Counted from the first letter of the stretch, positions 44,693 through 52,804 are shown. The stretch is 64,000 nucleotides of DNA from Flavobacterium sp. UBA6135 (GCF_002428305.1 NZ_DIVJ01000037.1:38930-102929), one strand, 5' to 3'. A program made the numbers and translations. Notes: generated from the sequence alone by a model not told the origin.

Positions 44693-45085
44693 TTAAACAG
44701 ATCCTATAACATGTTTTAAATCTGAAATTTGATTTTCCCACAATAACTTGGATTCTTCCAATTCATCTTCTACAGAAAAATCAGTAACTACTAAGGATAC
44801 ATCTTTCGTAATCTCATCTTCCATAATGCGAAGTTCAAAATAATATTCAGTGTCTTTGTCATTCTCATCCAACCACTTAAACTTAATTCGCTCTCCCGAT
44901 TTCTTGGAAGCCAAACGGGCTTTCTCCTTAGAATCATTCCATATAAAGGTAAAAAACTCTCCCCTTGAATTAACATTGTCAGCAAACCATTCAGATAACC
45001 CCGATGGTGTAGATATATATTGATATAATAATTGTGGCGATGAATTAATAGGGAATTCTATCTCGTAACGTACTTTTGAACTCAT
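44693..45085 (-). CDS. START-like domain protein (SRPBCC superfamily)
   Basis: A 130-residue protein with the N-terminal YEIEFPINSSPQLLYQYIST and GLSEWFADNV typical of AHSA1/SRPBCC helix-grip folds. This START-like subgroup is typical of Flavobacteriaceae; ligand and function are unknown. It stands with the aminotransferase gene but has its own terminator. The tRNA-Met promoter region begins about 50 bp upstream, reading away from it. Confidence 0.82.
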   Translation of the reverse strand: MSSKVRYEIEFPINSSPQLLYQYISTPSGLSEWFADNVNSRGEFFTFIWNDSKEKARLASKKSGERIKFKWLDENDKDTEYYFELRIMEDEITKDVSLVVTDFSVEDELEESKLLWENQISDLKHVIGSV

Positions 45086-45138
45086 GTATTAAATTTTTTG
45101 GAAATATATTGAATATTGTGCCAAAAAACAAAAGGTTT

Positions 45139-45198
45139 TTGCAAATAAAATTTTTTATAAAATTATATTTGCAGCCTTTAATATTAATTATATATTTG
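45139..45198 (+). promoter_or_regulatory. Tandem promoters of the tRNA-Met locus
   Basis: A first TTG (45139-45141) with TATATTTG (45164-45171, spacer 22) is followed by a second TATATTTG (45191-45198), for which the TTG of the first box (45169-45171, spacer 19) can act as the -33 element. Two overlapping starts (about 45178 and 45205) are predicted. The transcript would begin before the tRNA remnants. Confidence 0.65.
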
Positions 45199-45235
45199 CA
45201 CCCGCATTGAACAAGCACTGCTTGAGCTTATTTTT

Positions 45236-45299
45236 GCAAGGTAGCTCAGTTGGTTAGAGCGTTGGATTCCTATCCGCCCAGGCAGACCCGAGTTCAAAT
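45236..45299 (+). pseudogene. tRNA-Met remnant A, anticodon region replaced
   Basis: A 31-nt stretch (45239-45269) is identical to the intact tRNA-Met (45374-45404), covering the D arm and the 5' half of the anticodon arm. At base 45270 the CAT anticodon is replaced by CTATCCGCCCAGGCAGACC, and the T-loop (GAGTTCAAAT) resumes at about 45290. The acceptor stem cannot close. It is a relic and not a working tRNA. Confidence 0.8.
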
Positions 45300-45315
45300 A
45301 AATTAAATAAAATAA

Positions 45316-45354
45316 GGCGAGGTAGCTCTCCCGACATTTTCGATAGGTTAGAGC
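45316..45354 (+). pseudogene. tRNA-Met remnant B, D loop replaced by an inserted sequence
   Basis: GGCGAGGTAGCTC (45316-45328) and GGTTAGAGC (45346-45354) are both identical to the intact tRNA-Met, but the four bases AGTT between them in the D loop are replaced by the 17-nt TCCCGACATTTTCGATA. The copy stops after the D arm. The insert resembles half of a TCCCGA...TCGGGA palindrome. Confidence 0.75.
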
Positions 45355-45369
45355 ATTAAATTAATATAT

Positions 45370-45443
45370 GGCGAGGTAGCTCAGTTGGTTAGAGCGTTGG
45401 ATTCATAACCCAAAGGCCACGGGTTCAAATCCCGTCCTCGCTA
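45370..45443 (+). tRNA. tRNA-Met (anticodon CAT)
   Basis: A complete cloverleaf of 74 nt. The acceptor stem GGCGAGG pairs with CCTCGCT (45436-45442, one G-T), the D arm is GCTCAGTTGGTTAGAGC, the anticodon loop is TTCATAA, and the T arm is ACGGGTTCAAATCCCGT. The 3' CCA is not encoded. The anticodon CAT could also be the tRNA-Ile2 type, but the body reads like elongator tRNA-Met. A strong terminator follows 3 bp later. Two decayed copies stand upstream in the same transcript. Confidence 0.96.
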
Positions 45444-45445
45444 CT

Positions 45446-45476
45446 AAAGTCCCTGAAATTTCAGGGACTTTTTTTT
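45446..45476 (+). terminator. Hairpin terminator of the tRNA-Met transcript
   Basis: AAGTCCCTGAA (45447-45457) pairs with TTCAGGGACTT (45460-45470), followed by a T run to 45476. Confidence 0.92.
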
Positions 45477-45487
45477 ATATTTACTAT

Positions 45488-45739
45488 ATGGGATACATAG
45501 TTTATATTTTATTCTCAGAAAAACACAACAAAACCTACGTGGGACTCACCTCATCATTAATTCAAAGATTTAAAAGTCATAATGAACTGGCTACAAAAGG
45601 ATACACTATTAAATTTCGTCCTTGGAAAGTAATCTATTTAGAAGTGTATAACTCAAAAACCGAAGCAATGACTCGTGAAAAATGGTTTAAAACTTCAACT
45701 TTTAATTACAAAAATCATATCCTTTTCCCTAATAGCTAA
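45488..45739 (+). CDS. Small GIY-YIG nuclease family protein
   Basis: An 83-residue stand-alone GIY-YIG domain of the UPF0213/UvrC-N type. The two-strand signature is GYIVYILFS ... KTYVGLTS, then LIQRFKSHN with the conserved Arg, and EAMTREKWFK with a Glu in the C-terminal helix. It begins 12 bp after the tRNA-Met terminator. tRNA-derived remnants lie on both sides (45236-45354 and 45763-45802). Small single-domain GIY-YIG genes next to tRNA or rRNA genes recur in Flavobacteria as far as I recall. DNA or RNA target unknown. Confidence 0.86.
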   Translation: MGYIVYILFSEKHNKTYVGLTSSLIQRFKSHNELATKGYTIKFRPWKVIYLEVYNSKTEAMTREKWFKTSTFNYKNHILFPNS

Positions 45740-45762
45740 TCAAATATTTTCCGAAGAAAAGT

Positions 45763-45802
45763 GCATTGGATTCCTATCCAAACAGGCGGATCCAAGTTCA
45801 TT
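45763..45802 (+). pseudogene. tRNA-derived remnant C, same insert as remnant A
   Basis: TTGGATTCCTATCC (45766-45779) matches remnant A at 45262-45275, and AAGTTCA (45794-45800) matches its T-loop. The bases between contain CAGGCGGATCC, the intact right half of the palindrome whose left half (ATCCGCC) is intact in remnant A. It lies about 25 bp after the GIY-YIG stop codon. Confidence 0.7.
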
Positions 45803-45803
45803 T

Positions 45804-46079
45804 GCCTCCTAAAGCCCCCAAAAGCGTCTTTACATTTTTTATAATTATACAAGTAAGGAATAGTAAGGACTTTTTAAAATCAAATAAATAATCTTTTTCT
45901 TATATTTTTAACAAATAAACTACCATTCATCGATATAATCGTTAATTTTAACGTAACACAAGAAAATAAAAGTAGTTTTGTGAACACAATTAAATTATTT
46001 GAATAGTAAATAAGTTTCCACAATATATAACGTAAAAGTCATTTGTATATAGGGTTTAGATAATTGATTTTTGACAACG
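45804..46079. other. Gene-free spacer before the hisS terminator
   Basis: A very A/T-rich stretch with no open frame of useful length. I see no tRNA, no clear promoter and no repeat that I can support, apart from an ATTGATTTTTGACAA motif at its end that resembles the repeats upstream of hisS. Confidence 0.6.
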
Positions 46080-46080
46080 A

Positions 46081-46108
46081 AAAATCCCGCCAAAAGCGGG
46101 ATTTTTCT
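46081..46108. terminator. Hairpin terminator downstream of hisS
   Basis: AAAATCCCGC (46081-46090) pairs with GCGGGATTTT (46096-46105) around CAAAA. Confidence 0.85.
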
Positions 46109-46125
46109 ATAATATAAACTATTCT

Positions 46126-47487
46126 TTAGGAAAGTGCTTTTACTAAAGCCTCAAAATCTAAAAGTTGTTGCTCTCCTGTAGTCAGATTTTTTAAACTATA
46201 CTTTTCGCTTTGAATTTCTTGCTCACCCACCAAAACAGCAAAAGGAATCCCTCGCTTATCGGCATGTTGAAATTGCTTGGCCAATTTTGAAGCATCCGGA
46301 TACAGTTCTACTTTTATTCCTGCTTGTCGTAACTTTAAAAGTGCTGCCGAGGCATACAAAGCTTCTTGTTGTCCATAATTGATAAATAGTGCTTTGGTTG
46401 TAGCGGTAACGGTTTCAGGAAACAGACCCAATTCTTCTAATACTAAATAAATGCGATCTAATCCGAAAGAAATACCAACGCCACTCATATTTTTTAAACC
46501 AAAAATACCGGTCAAATCATCATATCGTCCTCCTCCTCCAATAGAACCCATGGCAACTTTTGGAGCAACAACTTCAAAAATTGCTCCGGTATAATAATTT
46601 AAACCTCTTGCTAAAGTGACATCCAAATCGATAACTGCAGATTGCAATCCTAATTTTTCAACGGTTTCACATATAAACTGTAATTCTGCTACTCCTTTTT
46701 GGCCTTCCTCAGACGAAGCTAACAATTGACTTAGCTTTTTTATTTTTTCTGCAACTGTTCCTGTAAATTGAAACAAAGGTTGCACTTTTGCTATAGCGGA
46801 TTCAGAAATGCCTTTCTCTAACATTTCTTTTTTTACACCGTCCTCACCAATTTTATCCAATTTATCCAAAGCAACCGTAAAATCAATCAATTTATCTGAA
46901 GCTCCAATTACTTCTGCAATTCCGGAAAGTATTTTTCTGTTGTTGATTTTTATAGTGGCACCCAACAATCCTAAATCAGTAAAAACGGCATCATATAATT
47001 GTACCAATTCCACTTCTTGCCAAAGTGAAGTGGAACCTACCACATCGGCATCACACTGATAAAATTCTCTAAATCGTCCTTTTTGCGGACGATCAGCTCG
47101 CCAAACGGGCTGAATTTGATACCGCTTGAACGGAAACTCAATTTCATTTTGATGCTGCACCACATACCTCGCAAAAGGAACCGTTAAGTCATAACGAAGG
47201 GCTTTTTCGGAGATTTTAGCGGTAAGTTGTTTATAATTTTGTAGCATTTCCGGACTTACCTTATCCAAAAAATCTCCCGAATTTAAAATCTTAAAAATCA
47301 AACGATCACCTTCCTCGCCATATTTTCCCATCAATGTTTCAGAATTTTCAAAAGAAGGCGTTTCTATAGGCTGAAATCCATACACCTCAAAATGATGCTT
47401 CATCTTTGAACTGATATAATTTCGTTTTGCCACCTCAGCCGGTGAAAAATCTCTTGTCCCTTTTGGAATACTCGGTTTTTGAGCCAT
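46126..47487 (-). CDS. hisS: Histidyl-tRNA synthetase
   Basis: A 453-residue class II aminoacyl-tRNA synthetase that charges tRNA-His. Motif 1 lies in GYQ-like PSFENSETL, motif 2 in FKRYQIQPVWRADRPQKGRFREF, the histidine-specific segments are LARGLNYYTGAIFE and GGGGRYDDLTGIFG, motif 3 is GVGISFGLDRIY, and the C-terminal anticodon domain begins after about residue 355. It has the normal length for HisS, not HisZ. It is monocistronic. Its upstream gap contains short TTGA-type repeats. Confidence 0.96.
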   Translation of the reverse strand: MAQKPSIPKGTRDFSPAEVAKRNYISSKMKHHFEVYGFQPIETPSFENSETLMGKYGEEGDRLIFKILNSGDFLDKVSPEMLQNYKQLTAKISEKALRYDLTVPFARYVVQHQNEIEFPFKRYQIQPVWRADRPQKGRFREFYQCDADVVGSTSLWQEVELVQLYDAVFTDLGLLGATIKINNRKILSGIAEVIGASDKLIDFTVALDKLDKIGEDGVKKEMLEKGISESAIAKVQPLFQFTGTVAEKIKKLSQLLASSEEGQKGVAELQFICETVEKLGLQSAVIDLDVTLARGLNYYTGAIFEVVAPKVAMGSIGGGGRYDDLTGIFGLKNMSGVGISFGLDRIYLVLEELGLFPETVTATTKALFINYGQQEALYASAALLKLRQAGIKVELYPDASKLAKQFQHADKRGIPFAVLVGEQEIQSEKYSLKNLTTGEQQLLDFEALVKALS

Positions 47488-47540
47488 TTTTGATTTGCTA
47501 TTGAATTTTGATATTGAAATTGATTTTTGACATTGCCATT
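47488..47540. repeat. Degenerate TTGATTTTTGA-type repeats upstream of hisS
   Basis: Imperfect copies of TTGATTT / TTGAATTTTGATATTGAAA follow each other at a period of about 7-12 bp immediately before the hisS start codon. Confidence 0.45.
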
Positions 47541-47622
47541 ACACAATGCAAATATCTAACTTTTAAAATAATTTTATACAATCTGTGTAACAAATAGTAT
47601 ACTTTAGTGACAAATACAACGT

Positions 47623-48873
47623 ATGGCAAGTTTAGTAAAAGAAAATATTAGAATTGCACTGGGTTCCATTAAAACCCAATTGCTTCGAACGATATTAACC
47701 ATTGTAATTATTGCAATCGGAATTACCGCTTTGGTTAGTATCTTAACCGTAGTATCGGCTTTAGAAAATACCATTTCAAGTGACTTCTCCTCCATGGGTT
47801 CAAACACCTTCAATGTGAGATTATATGATTTGGAGGTACGTGTTGGCGGCGGCGGAAGAAGACAGGAACGCACCAAAATAAATCCGAACATTACCTATCC
47901 GGAAGCCAAACAATTTAAAGAGGAATACAAGTATCCTTTTACAAATACCTCGCTTTCTTTTCAAGCGTCATCCAATGCAGAAGTAAAATTTGAAAACCAA
48001 AAAACCGACCCCGAAATTGCAATTTTAGGGGTGGATGAAAATTTTATGCCCAACTCGGGATTGGAATTGGACTCAGGAAGAAATTTTAACGGCTTTGATA
48101 TTGATAACAACAATTATGTTTGTGTAGTAGGCTCCGATTTCAGCAAAGGTTTGTTTAAAGACATCAACCCCATTGATAAAATCATTGCTATTCGAGGGGC
48201 AAAATTTAAAGTAATTGGAATCCTCAAAGAAAAAGGTTCTACGTTTGGAAACAGTCAGGATTTAAGAGTTTTTATTCCACTGCAAATCGCACGTTCTTTA
48301 TTTTCACAACCAAACACCAATTATAATATTAGTGTTATGGTAGATAAAAAAGAATTACTGGAAAGTGCGGTGGATAATGCGGTGATTTCCATGCGTAAAG
48401 TTCGAAATTTAAGCCCTATTCAAGAAAATAATTTCAGCATTCTTAGAAGTGATGAGCTCATTAATAAAATTCTTTCAATAACCGACTATTTAAGCATCTC
48501 GGCCTGGGTTATCGGCATCATTACCATTTTTGGCTCTTCCATCGCTCTGATGAATATCATGTTGGTTTCGGTAACAGAACGAACCAGAGAGATTGGGGTT
48601 AGAAAAGCGCTTGGAGCTAAACGAAAAACCATTGCGTTTCAATTTTTTACAGAAACTATTGTAATTGGTCAGCTGGGTGGTTTCCTCGGTATTATTCTCG
48701 GAATTTTGATTGGTTCGGTGTTTGCTTCTTTCTTGGAATTTGCATTTATAATTCCTTGGAAAGCTATCTTTGCCGCAGTAACAACCAGCTTTGTGGTGGC
48801 TTTAATTTCCGGATTATATCCTGCTATAAAAGCAGCAAAACTGGATCCTATTGAAGCTTTGCGTTATGAATAA
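47623..48873 (+). CDS. MacB/FtsX-type ABC transporter permease
   Basis: A 416-residue protein with one N-terminal membrane helix (about residues 20-45), a large periplasmic MacB-type domain (about 50-275), and three C-terminal helices within an FtsX domain (NIMLVSVTERTREIGVRKAL is the diagnostic cytoplasmic loop). Such proteins pull lipoproteins or export substrates together with a separate ATPase, which is not encoded nearby. Its 3' end abuts the convergent prmC gene without a gap. The substrate is unknown. Confidence 0.9.
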   Translation: MASLVKENIRIALGSIKTQLLRTILTIVIIAIGITALVSILTVVSALENTISSDFSSMGSNTFNVRLYDLEVRVGGGGRRQERTKINPNITYPEAKQFKEEYKYPFTNTSLSFQASSNAEVKFENQKTDPEIAILGVDENFMPNSGLELDSGRNFNGFDIDNNNYVCVVGSDFSKGLFKDINPIDKIIAIRGAKFKVIGILKEKGSTFGNSQDLRVFIPLQIARSLFSQPNTNYNISVMVDKKELLESAVDNAVISMRKVRNLSPIQENNFSILRSDELINKILSITDYLSISAWVIGIITIFGSSIALMNIMLVSVTERTREIGVRKALGAKRKTIAFQFFTETIVIGQLGGFLGIILGILIGSVFASFLEFAFIIPWKAIFAAVTTSFVVALISGLYPAIKAAKLDPIEALRYE

Positions 48874-49722
48874 CTAACAAAGCGACGCTTGTATCATTCG
48901 GTCATTTCCCATAAAATCTTTTTGAAGTTGTATGTTTTTAAAGCCTAATTCTTGTAATAAAGAAACCGTTGCTGCACCTAAATATTGATTAATTTCAAAA
49001 TACAATCTTCCTCCGGGAGCCAAAGATTCTAAGGCTAGTTCAGCTATTTTTCTGTAAAACAATAACGGATTCTCATCAGAAACAAAAAGGGCCAAATGCG
49101 GCTCGTGTTCCAAAACATTGGGTTTAATTTCCTGTTTTTCCAATTCACGAACATACGGCGGATTGGATACTATGACATCAAATTGATTTCCCAAATTTTC
49201 TGTTTTTAAAATATCTTGCTCTAAAAAAGTAACTTCAACTTGATTCAATACGGCATTGGAAGTGGCAATCTCAAGTGCCTTGCTACTGACATCCATTGCA
49301 TAAACTTTCGTATTGGAAAGATGATGTGCCAAACTAATGGCAATACATCCGCTTCCTGTACCAATGTCCAATAAGGTTGTAGGTGGCTTTGCGGAATGAT
49401 TTTGAAGGATCCAAGCTACCAATTCCTCCGTTTCAGGTCTGGGTAGTAAAACCGAAGGTGTGACACGAAATGGCAAGCCATAAAAAAAAGTAGTACCCAT
49501 TAAATATTGAATGGGATGATGGGAAAGCAATTGCTCTAAAAAACCATTCCATAACACAACTTCTTCGCTAGTTAACTGAAAGTTGGGTTGCAAAACCAAA
49601 TCTATTCGTTGCAATTGATGTAAATGATGCAAAACCAAATAAAAAAAAGAACTCGCTTCTTCCAAGCCGTAGTCCGGGGTTAAAGCAGTAATAAAATGGT
49701 CTTTATATTCTTTTAAAAGCAA
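48874..49722 (-). CDS. prmC: Release factor glutamine methyltransferase PrmC
   Basis: A 282-residue SAM-dependent methyltransferase that modifies the GGQ glutamine of release factors. It shows the SAM loop LLDIGTGSGCIAISLAH, the catalytic NPPYV, and PRPETEELVAWIL in the N-terminal linker. A helical N-terminal domain (residues 1-80) recognises the release factor. It ends where the convergent permease gene ends. It is followed upstream by a GNAT gene on the same strand. Confidence 0.94.
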   Translation of the reverse strand: MLLKEYKDHFITALTPDYGLEEASSFFYLVLHHLHQLQRIDLVLQPNFQLTSEEVVLWNGFLEQLLSHHPIQYLMGTTFFYGLPFRVTPSVLLPRPETEELVAWILQNHSAKPPTTLLDIGTGSGCIAISLAHHLSNTKVYAMDVSSKALEIATSNAVLNQVEVTFLEQDILKTENLGNQFDVIVSNPPYVRELEKQEIKPNVLEHEPHLALFVSDENPLLFYRKIAELALESLAPGGRLYFEINQYLGAATVSLLQELGFKNIQLQKDFMGNDRMIQASLC

Positions 49723-49739
49723 ATTAAAAAGTCTTTAAA

Positions 49740-50219
49740 TTATAATTCTTTCAACATCCAAACCGGACAAGAAATATGTCCTGTATCGCCCATGGGAGCC
49801 TCCAAATAAACAAATCCATACTTTTGATACAACTTTTGTGCAGAAGTCATGTAGGGCATCGTTTCTAAATAGCATTGCTTAAATCCAAATGTTCTGGCGT
49901 TCTCTAAACATTTTTCCATCATCATTGCCCCAAGTCCTAAACCTCTGGCTTCCGGTAAAAAATACATTTTTTGAAGTTCACAAACTCCTTCAGGTCCATT
50001 CTCTAAAGGACTTATACCCGCTCCGCCAATTATTTTTCCGTCTTTTACTACTTTAAAATAACTGCTTTTGGGTTTTGAATAGGTCTCATACATAAAATCC
50101 AACGATACATCCGCATAAGCGGTTCCCACTTTTGGAACATTATGCTCTATCAAAACAGCACGAATCAATTGTGCAATTACTTCATTATCAGAAGCTAAAA
50201 TAGGCTCTATGGCAATCAT
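49740..50219 (-). CDS. GNAT-family N-acetyltransferase
   Basis: A 159-residue acetyltransferase from ATG 50219; the 7 extra residues of the longer frame do not look coding. The acetyl-CoA loop is LPEARGLGLGAMMMEKCLE, preceded by CELQKMYF, and the last strands are FKQCYLETMP and YQKYGFVYLE. Substrate not predictable. It lies upstream of prmC on the same strand (17-bp gap), an order I recall in other Flavobacteria. Confidence 0.88.
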   Translation of the reverse strand: MIAIEPILASDNEVIAQLIRAVLIEHNVPKVGTAYADVSLDFMYETYSKPKSSYFKVVKDGKIIGGAGISPLENGPEGVCELQKMYFLPEARGLGLGAMMMEKCLENARTFGFKQCYLETMPYMTSAQKLYQKYGFVYLEAPMGDTGHISCPVWMLKEL

Positions 50220-50298
50220 AAAATGAGGAATAAACAGCAAAGTTAAGATTAATCTTTTTAGTGTTGGTGCTATCAGCCTAAAAAACTATTTTTGTGTG

Positions 50299-51345
50299 AT
50301 GAGCACGCACGAATTCTTCATGAAACGTTGTATCCAATTGGCCAAAAACGGACTGGGAACTACCTATCCCAACCCTTTAGTGGGAAGTGTCATTGTACAT
50401 GATGGGAAAATTATTGGGGAAGGTTGGCACCAAAAAGCGGGCGGACCCCATGCGGAAGTTCATGCAATGGCTAACGTGAAAGATAAATCGCTTTTAAAAA
50501 ATGCTACAATCTATGTAAGCCTCGAACCTTGTAGCCATTTTGGCAAAACACCACCTTGTTGCGATTTAATCATAGCGAATGAAATTCCAACCGTTGTTAT
50601 CGGAACTAAAGACCCTTTTGCTAAAGTTGACGGCAACGGAATAAAAAAACTTCAAGAGGCCGGAAAAAAGTGCATTGTGGGTGTCTTAGAAAAGGAATGT
50701 GCCGAACTCAACAAACGCTTCTTTACATTTCATCAGAAAAAAAGACCGTATATCATTTTGAAATGGGCTCAAACCGCCGATGGTTATATTGCACCCCTGG
50801 AGAAAATGGAAAACCGCCCGGTCTGGATTTCCAGTCACTATTCCAGACAACTGGTGCACAAATGGCGAACAGAAGAACAAGCGGTTTTAGTAGGAACAAC
50901 AACAGCCTTAGACGATAATCCCAAACTGGATGCAAGAGATTGGAAAGGCAATAACCCCACTCGAATTGTAGTAGATCGCGAAAATAAAGTCCCCAATCAC
51001 TTTCATTTAAAAAACGATGCTGCCAAAACAATTGTTATTACAGCAAAAGAAATTTCAAATGCTACTACTCAAATGTACTACGAATCTGCTATCTTTGATA
51101 AATCACTTGTAAACCAGATAACAACAATTTTGTTTAAACATGAAATACAATCGGTTATAATTGAAGGAGGAACAAAAACGATACAACAATTTATTCATTG
51201 GAATCTTTGGGACGAAGCCCGAATTTTTAAAAGTAAATTCAAACTTCAATCGGGAATCAAAGCTCCAATTTTTGAAAACAAAACACCCTTTGACCAAAAA
51301 AAATGTGGGGATGACGAACTTTTAATTGTTAAAAATTATGATTAA
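50299..51345 (+). CDS. ribD: Bifunctional riboflavin biosynthesis deaminase/reductase RibD
   Basis: A 348-residue enzyme for two steps of riboflavin synthesis. The deaminase domain (about residues 1-145) has the zinc site HAEVHA and PCSHFGKTPPCCDLII. The reductase domain (about 150-345) begins with PYIILKWAQTADGYI and includes VLVGTTTALDDNPKL and EGGTKTIQQFI. I prefer ATG 50299 over the GTG just before it. Its last 8 bp overlap the HAD gene start. Confidence 0.95.
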   Translation: MSTHEFFMKRCIQLAKNGLGTTYPNPLVGSVIVHDGKIIGEGWHQKAGGPHAEVHAMANVKDKSLLKNATIYVSLEPCSHFGKTPPCCDLIIANEIPTVVIGTKDPFAKVDGNGIKKLQEAGKKCIVGVLEKECAELNKRFFTFHQKKRPYIILKWAQTADGYIAPLEKMENRPVWISSHYSRQLVHKWRTEEQAVLVGTTTALDDNPKLDARDWKGNNPTRIVVDRENKVPNHFHLKNDAAKTIVITAKEISNATTQMYYESAIFDKSLVNQITTILFKHEIQSVIIEGGTKTIQQFIHWNLWDEARIFKSKFKLQSGIKAPIFENKTPFDQKKCGDDELLIVKNYD

Positions 51346-51937
51346 TACCATTATTTTTGATTTTGGAGAGGTATTTATCAACCTCGAAAAAGAAGCAGTT
51401 GCCAAAGCTTTTAAAGAATTAGGATTAAAAGAATGGTCACAAGATCTTGACGAACTTAACGCAAAATTTGAAATCGGAAAAATATCCGAAATCGAATTTA
51501 TTGAAGGTTTTCAAAAACACCTACCCAAAGCGTCAATAGATGAAATTCGCAAAGCCTGGAACGCCGTTTTAGGTGATTTTCCGCTGTATCGCCTCGAATT
51601 TTTACAAAATCTGAAAGGCAAATACCGCCTTTTTCTACTCAGTAATACCGATGCCATTCATATTGATAAATTTGAACATAAAGTAGGCATCTCCTTTGCA
51701 CGCGATTTCTATCAATGCTTTGAAAAAGTATATTTTTCTTTTGAAATAGGTATGCGAAAACCCAACGAAGATATTTTCAATTTTGTAATCCATAAACAAG
51801 GGCTACAACCCAATAAAACACTTTTTGTTGATGATAGAAAAGACAATACCGATACCGCAGAAAAACTGGGAATGGTGGTTTGGAACCTCAATCCTAATGA
51901 AGAAGATGTGGTGGATTTATTTGATAAAAAATTCTAA
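51338..51937 (+). CDS. HAD-superfamily hydrolase, subfamily IA
   Basis: A 199-residue HAD phosphatase from ATG 51338, overlapping the ribD stop by 8 bp. Motif I is IIFDFGEVFINLE (nucleophile Asp, second Asp replaced by Gly as in DFGGV-type members), motif II is RLFLLSNTD, motif III with Lys is in FSFEIGMRKPNEDIF, and motif IV is TLFVDDRKDN. The substrate may be a sugar phosphate or nucleotide. The link to ribD suggests the riboflavin-precursor phosphatase step, which is speculative. Confidence 0.88.
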   Translation: MINTIIFDFGEVFINLEKEAVAKAFKELGLKEWSQDLDELNAKFEIGKISEIEFIEGFQKHLPKASIDEIRKAWNAVLGDFPLYRLEFLQNLKGKYRLFLLSNTDAIHIDKFEHKVGISFARDFYQCFEKVYFSFEIGMRKPNEDIFNFVIHKQGLQPNKTLFVDDRKDNTDTAEKLGMVVWNLNPNEEDVVDLFDKKF

Positions 51938-51943
51938 ACCAAA

Positions 51944-52804
51944 GTGATTTATATTCTTTGCAGTGTTGGACTGAATTCGTTGTTATTCGTCATCTTAAAA
52001 TGGTTTAATCATTTTAATATTAACACCCTACAAGCCTTAGTTGTAAACTATTTAACCGCCGCTTGCATCGGGTTTCTTTTTAGCTATGAAACTTTTGAAA
52101 TTGCTGAATTACCTAATAAAACTTGGTATTGGGGTAGTTTCTTTATGGGATTCTTGTTCATTAGTGTTTTTTATTTAACGGCTTTAGCTTCCCAAAGAAA
52201 CGGACTCTCAGCAACCTCAGTGGCTTCAAAAATGTCGGTCGTAATTCCTATAACTTTAGGCGTCATTATATACAAAGAAAGTTTAGGTGGCTATAAAATT
52301 ATTGGTATCATTTTAGCTTTAGCTGCTGTCTATTTTACTTCAAAAAAAGAAGAAGGGAAAATAAACCAAAATAAAGAATGGCTATTACCGGCTTTAGTAT
52401 TTTTGGGTGCAGGTACAATTGATGCAAGTCTGAAAATTATGCAAAATCATCATGTGACTATTGAAGAAATTGCTGTTTTTTCATCGCATACTTTTTTTAT
52501 GGCTTTTGTCGCAGGCTCTTGCTTAATTGGCTACCAACTCGTAAAAAATAATAAAGCAATTAAAATTAGAAATTGTATGGCCGGCGTCCTATTGGGAATT
52601 CCTAATTACTTTTCTTTGTATTTCATGATTAGAATGTTAAATCACCCAACATGGGAGAGTTCTACTATTTTCACTATTCACAATGTGGCTATAGTAATAC
52701 TCACAACGCTACTCGGAATCATCCTTTTTAAAGAAAAAATAAACCTTAGAAATAGCATCGGAATCCTAATTGCCATAATCGCAATAGTTTTAGTAACCTT
52801 TTAA
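51944..52804 (+). CDS. EamA/DMT-superfamily transporter
   Basis: A 286-residue membrane protein with ten predicted helices in two repeated halves. The first half contains ALASQRNGLSATSVASKMSV then VVIPITLGVIIYKESLGGYK, and the second half ends with TIHNVAIVILTTLLGIILFK and KEKINLRNSIGILIAII. The start is GTG at 51944, as no suitable ATG exists. It likely moves a small metabolite across the inner membrane. It is 6 bp after the HAD gene and 2 bp before the YigZ gene. Confidence 0.87.
   Translation: MIYILCSVGLNSLLFVILKWFNHFNINTLQALVVNYLTAACIGFLFSYETFEIAELPNKTWYWGSFFMGFLFISVFYLTALASQRNGLSATSVASKMSVVIPITLGVIIYKESLGGYKIIGIILALAAVYFTSKKEEGKINQNKEWLLPALVFLGAGTIDASLKIMQNHHVTIEEIAVFSSHTFFMAFVAGSCLIGYQLVKNNKAIKIRNCMAGVLLGIPNYFSLYFMIRMLNHPTWESSTIFTIHNVAIVILTTLLGIILFKEKINLRNSIGILIAIIAIVLVTF

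Noticed and set aside
45270..45289. A tRNA with a long variable or intron-containing anticodon arm (remnant A as a functional gene)
   Set aside because: The acceptor stem has no 3' partner and the sequence runs into an A/T-rich spacer after the T-loop.
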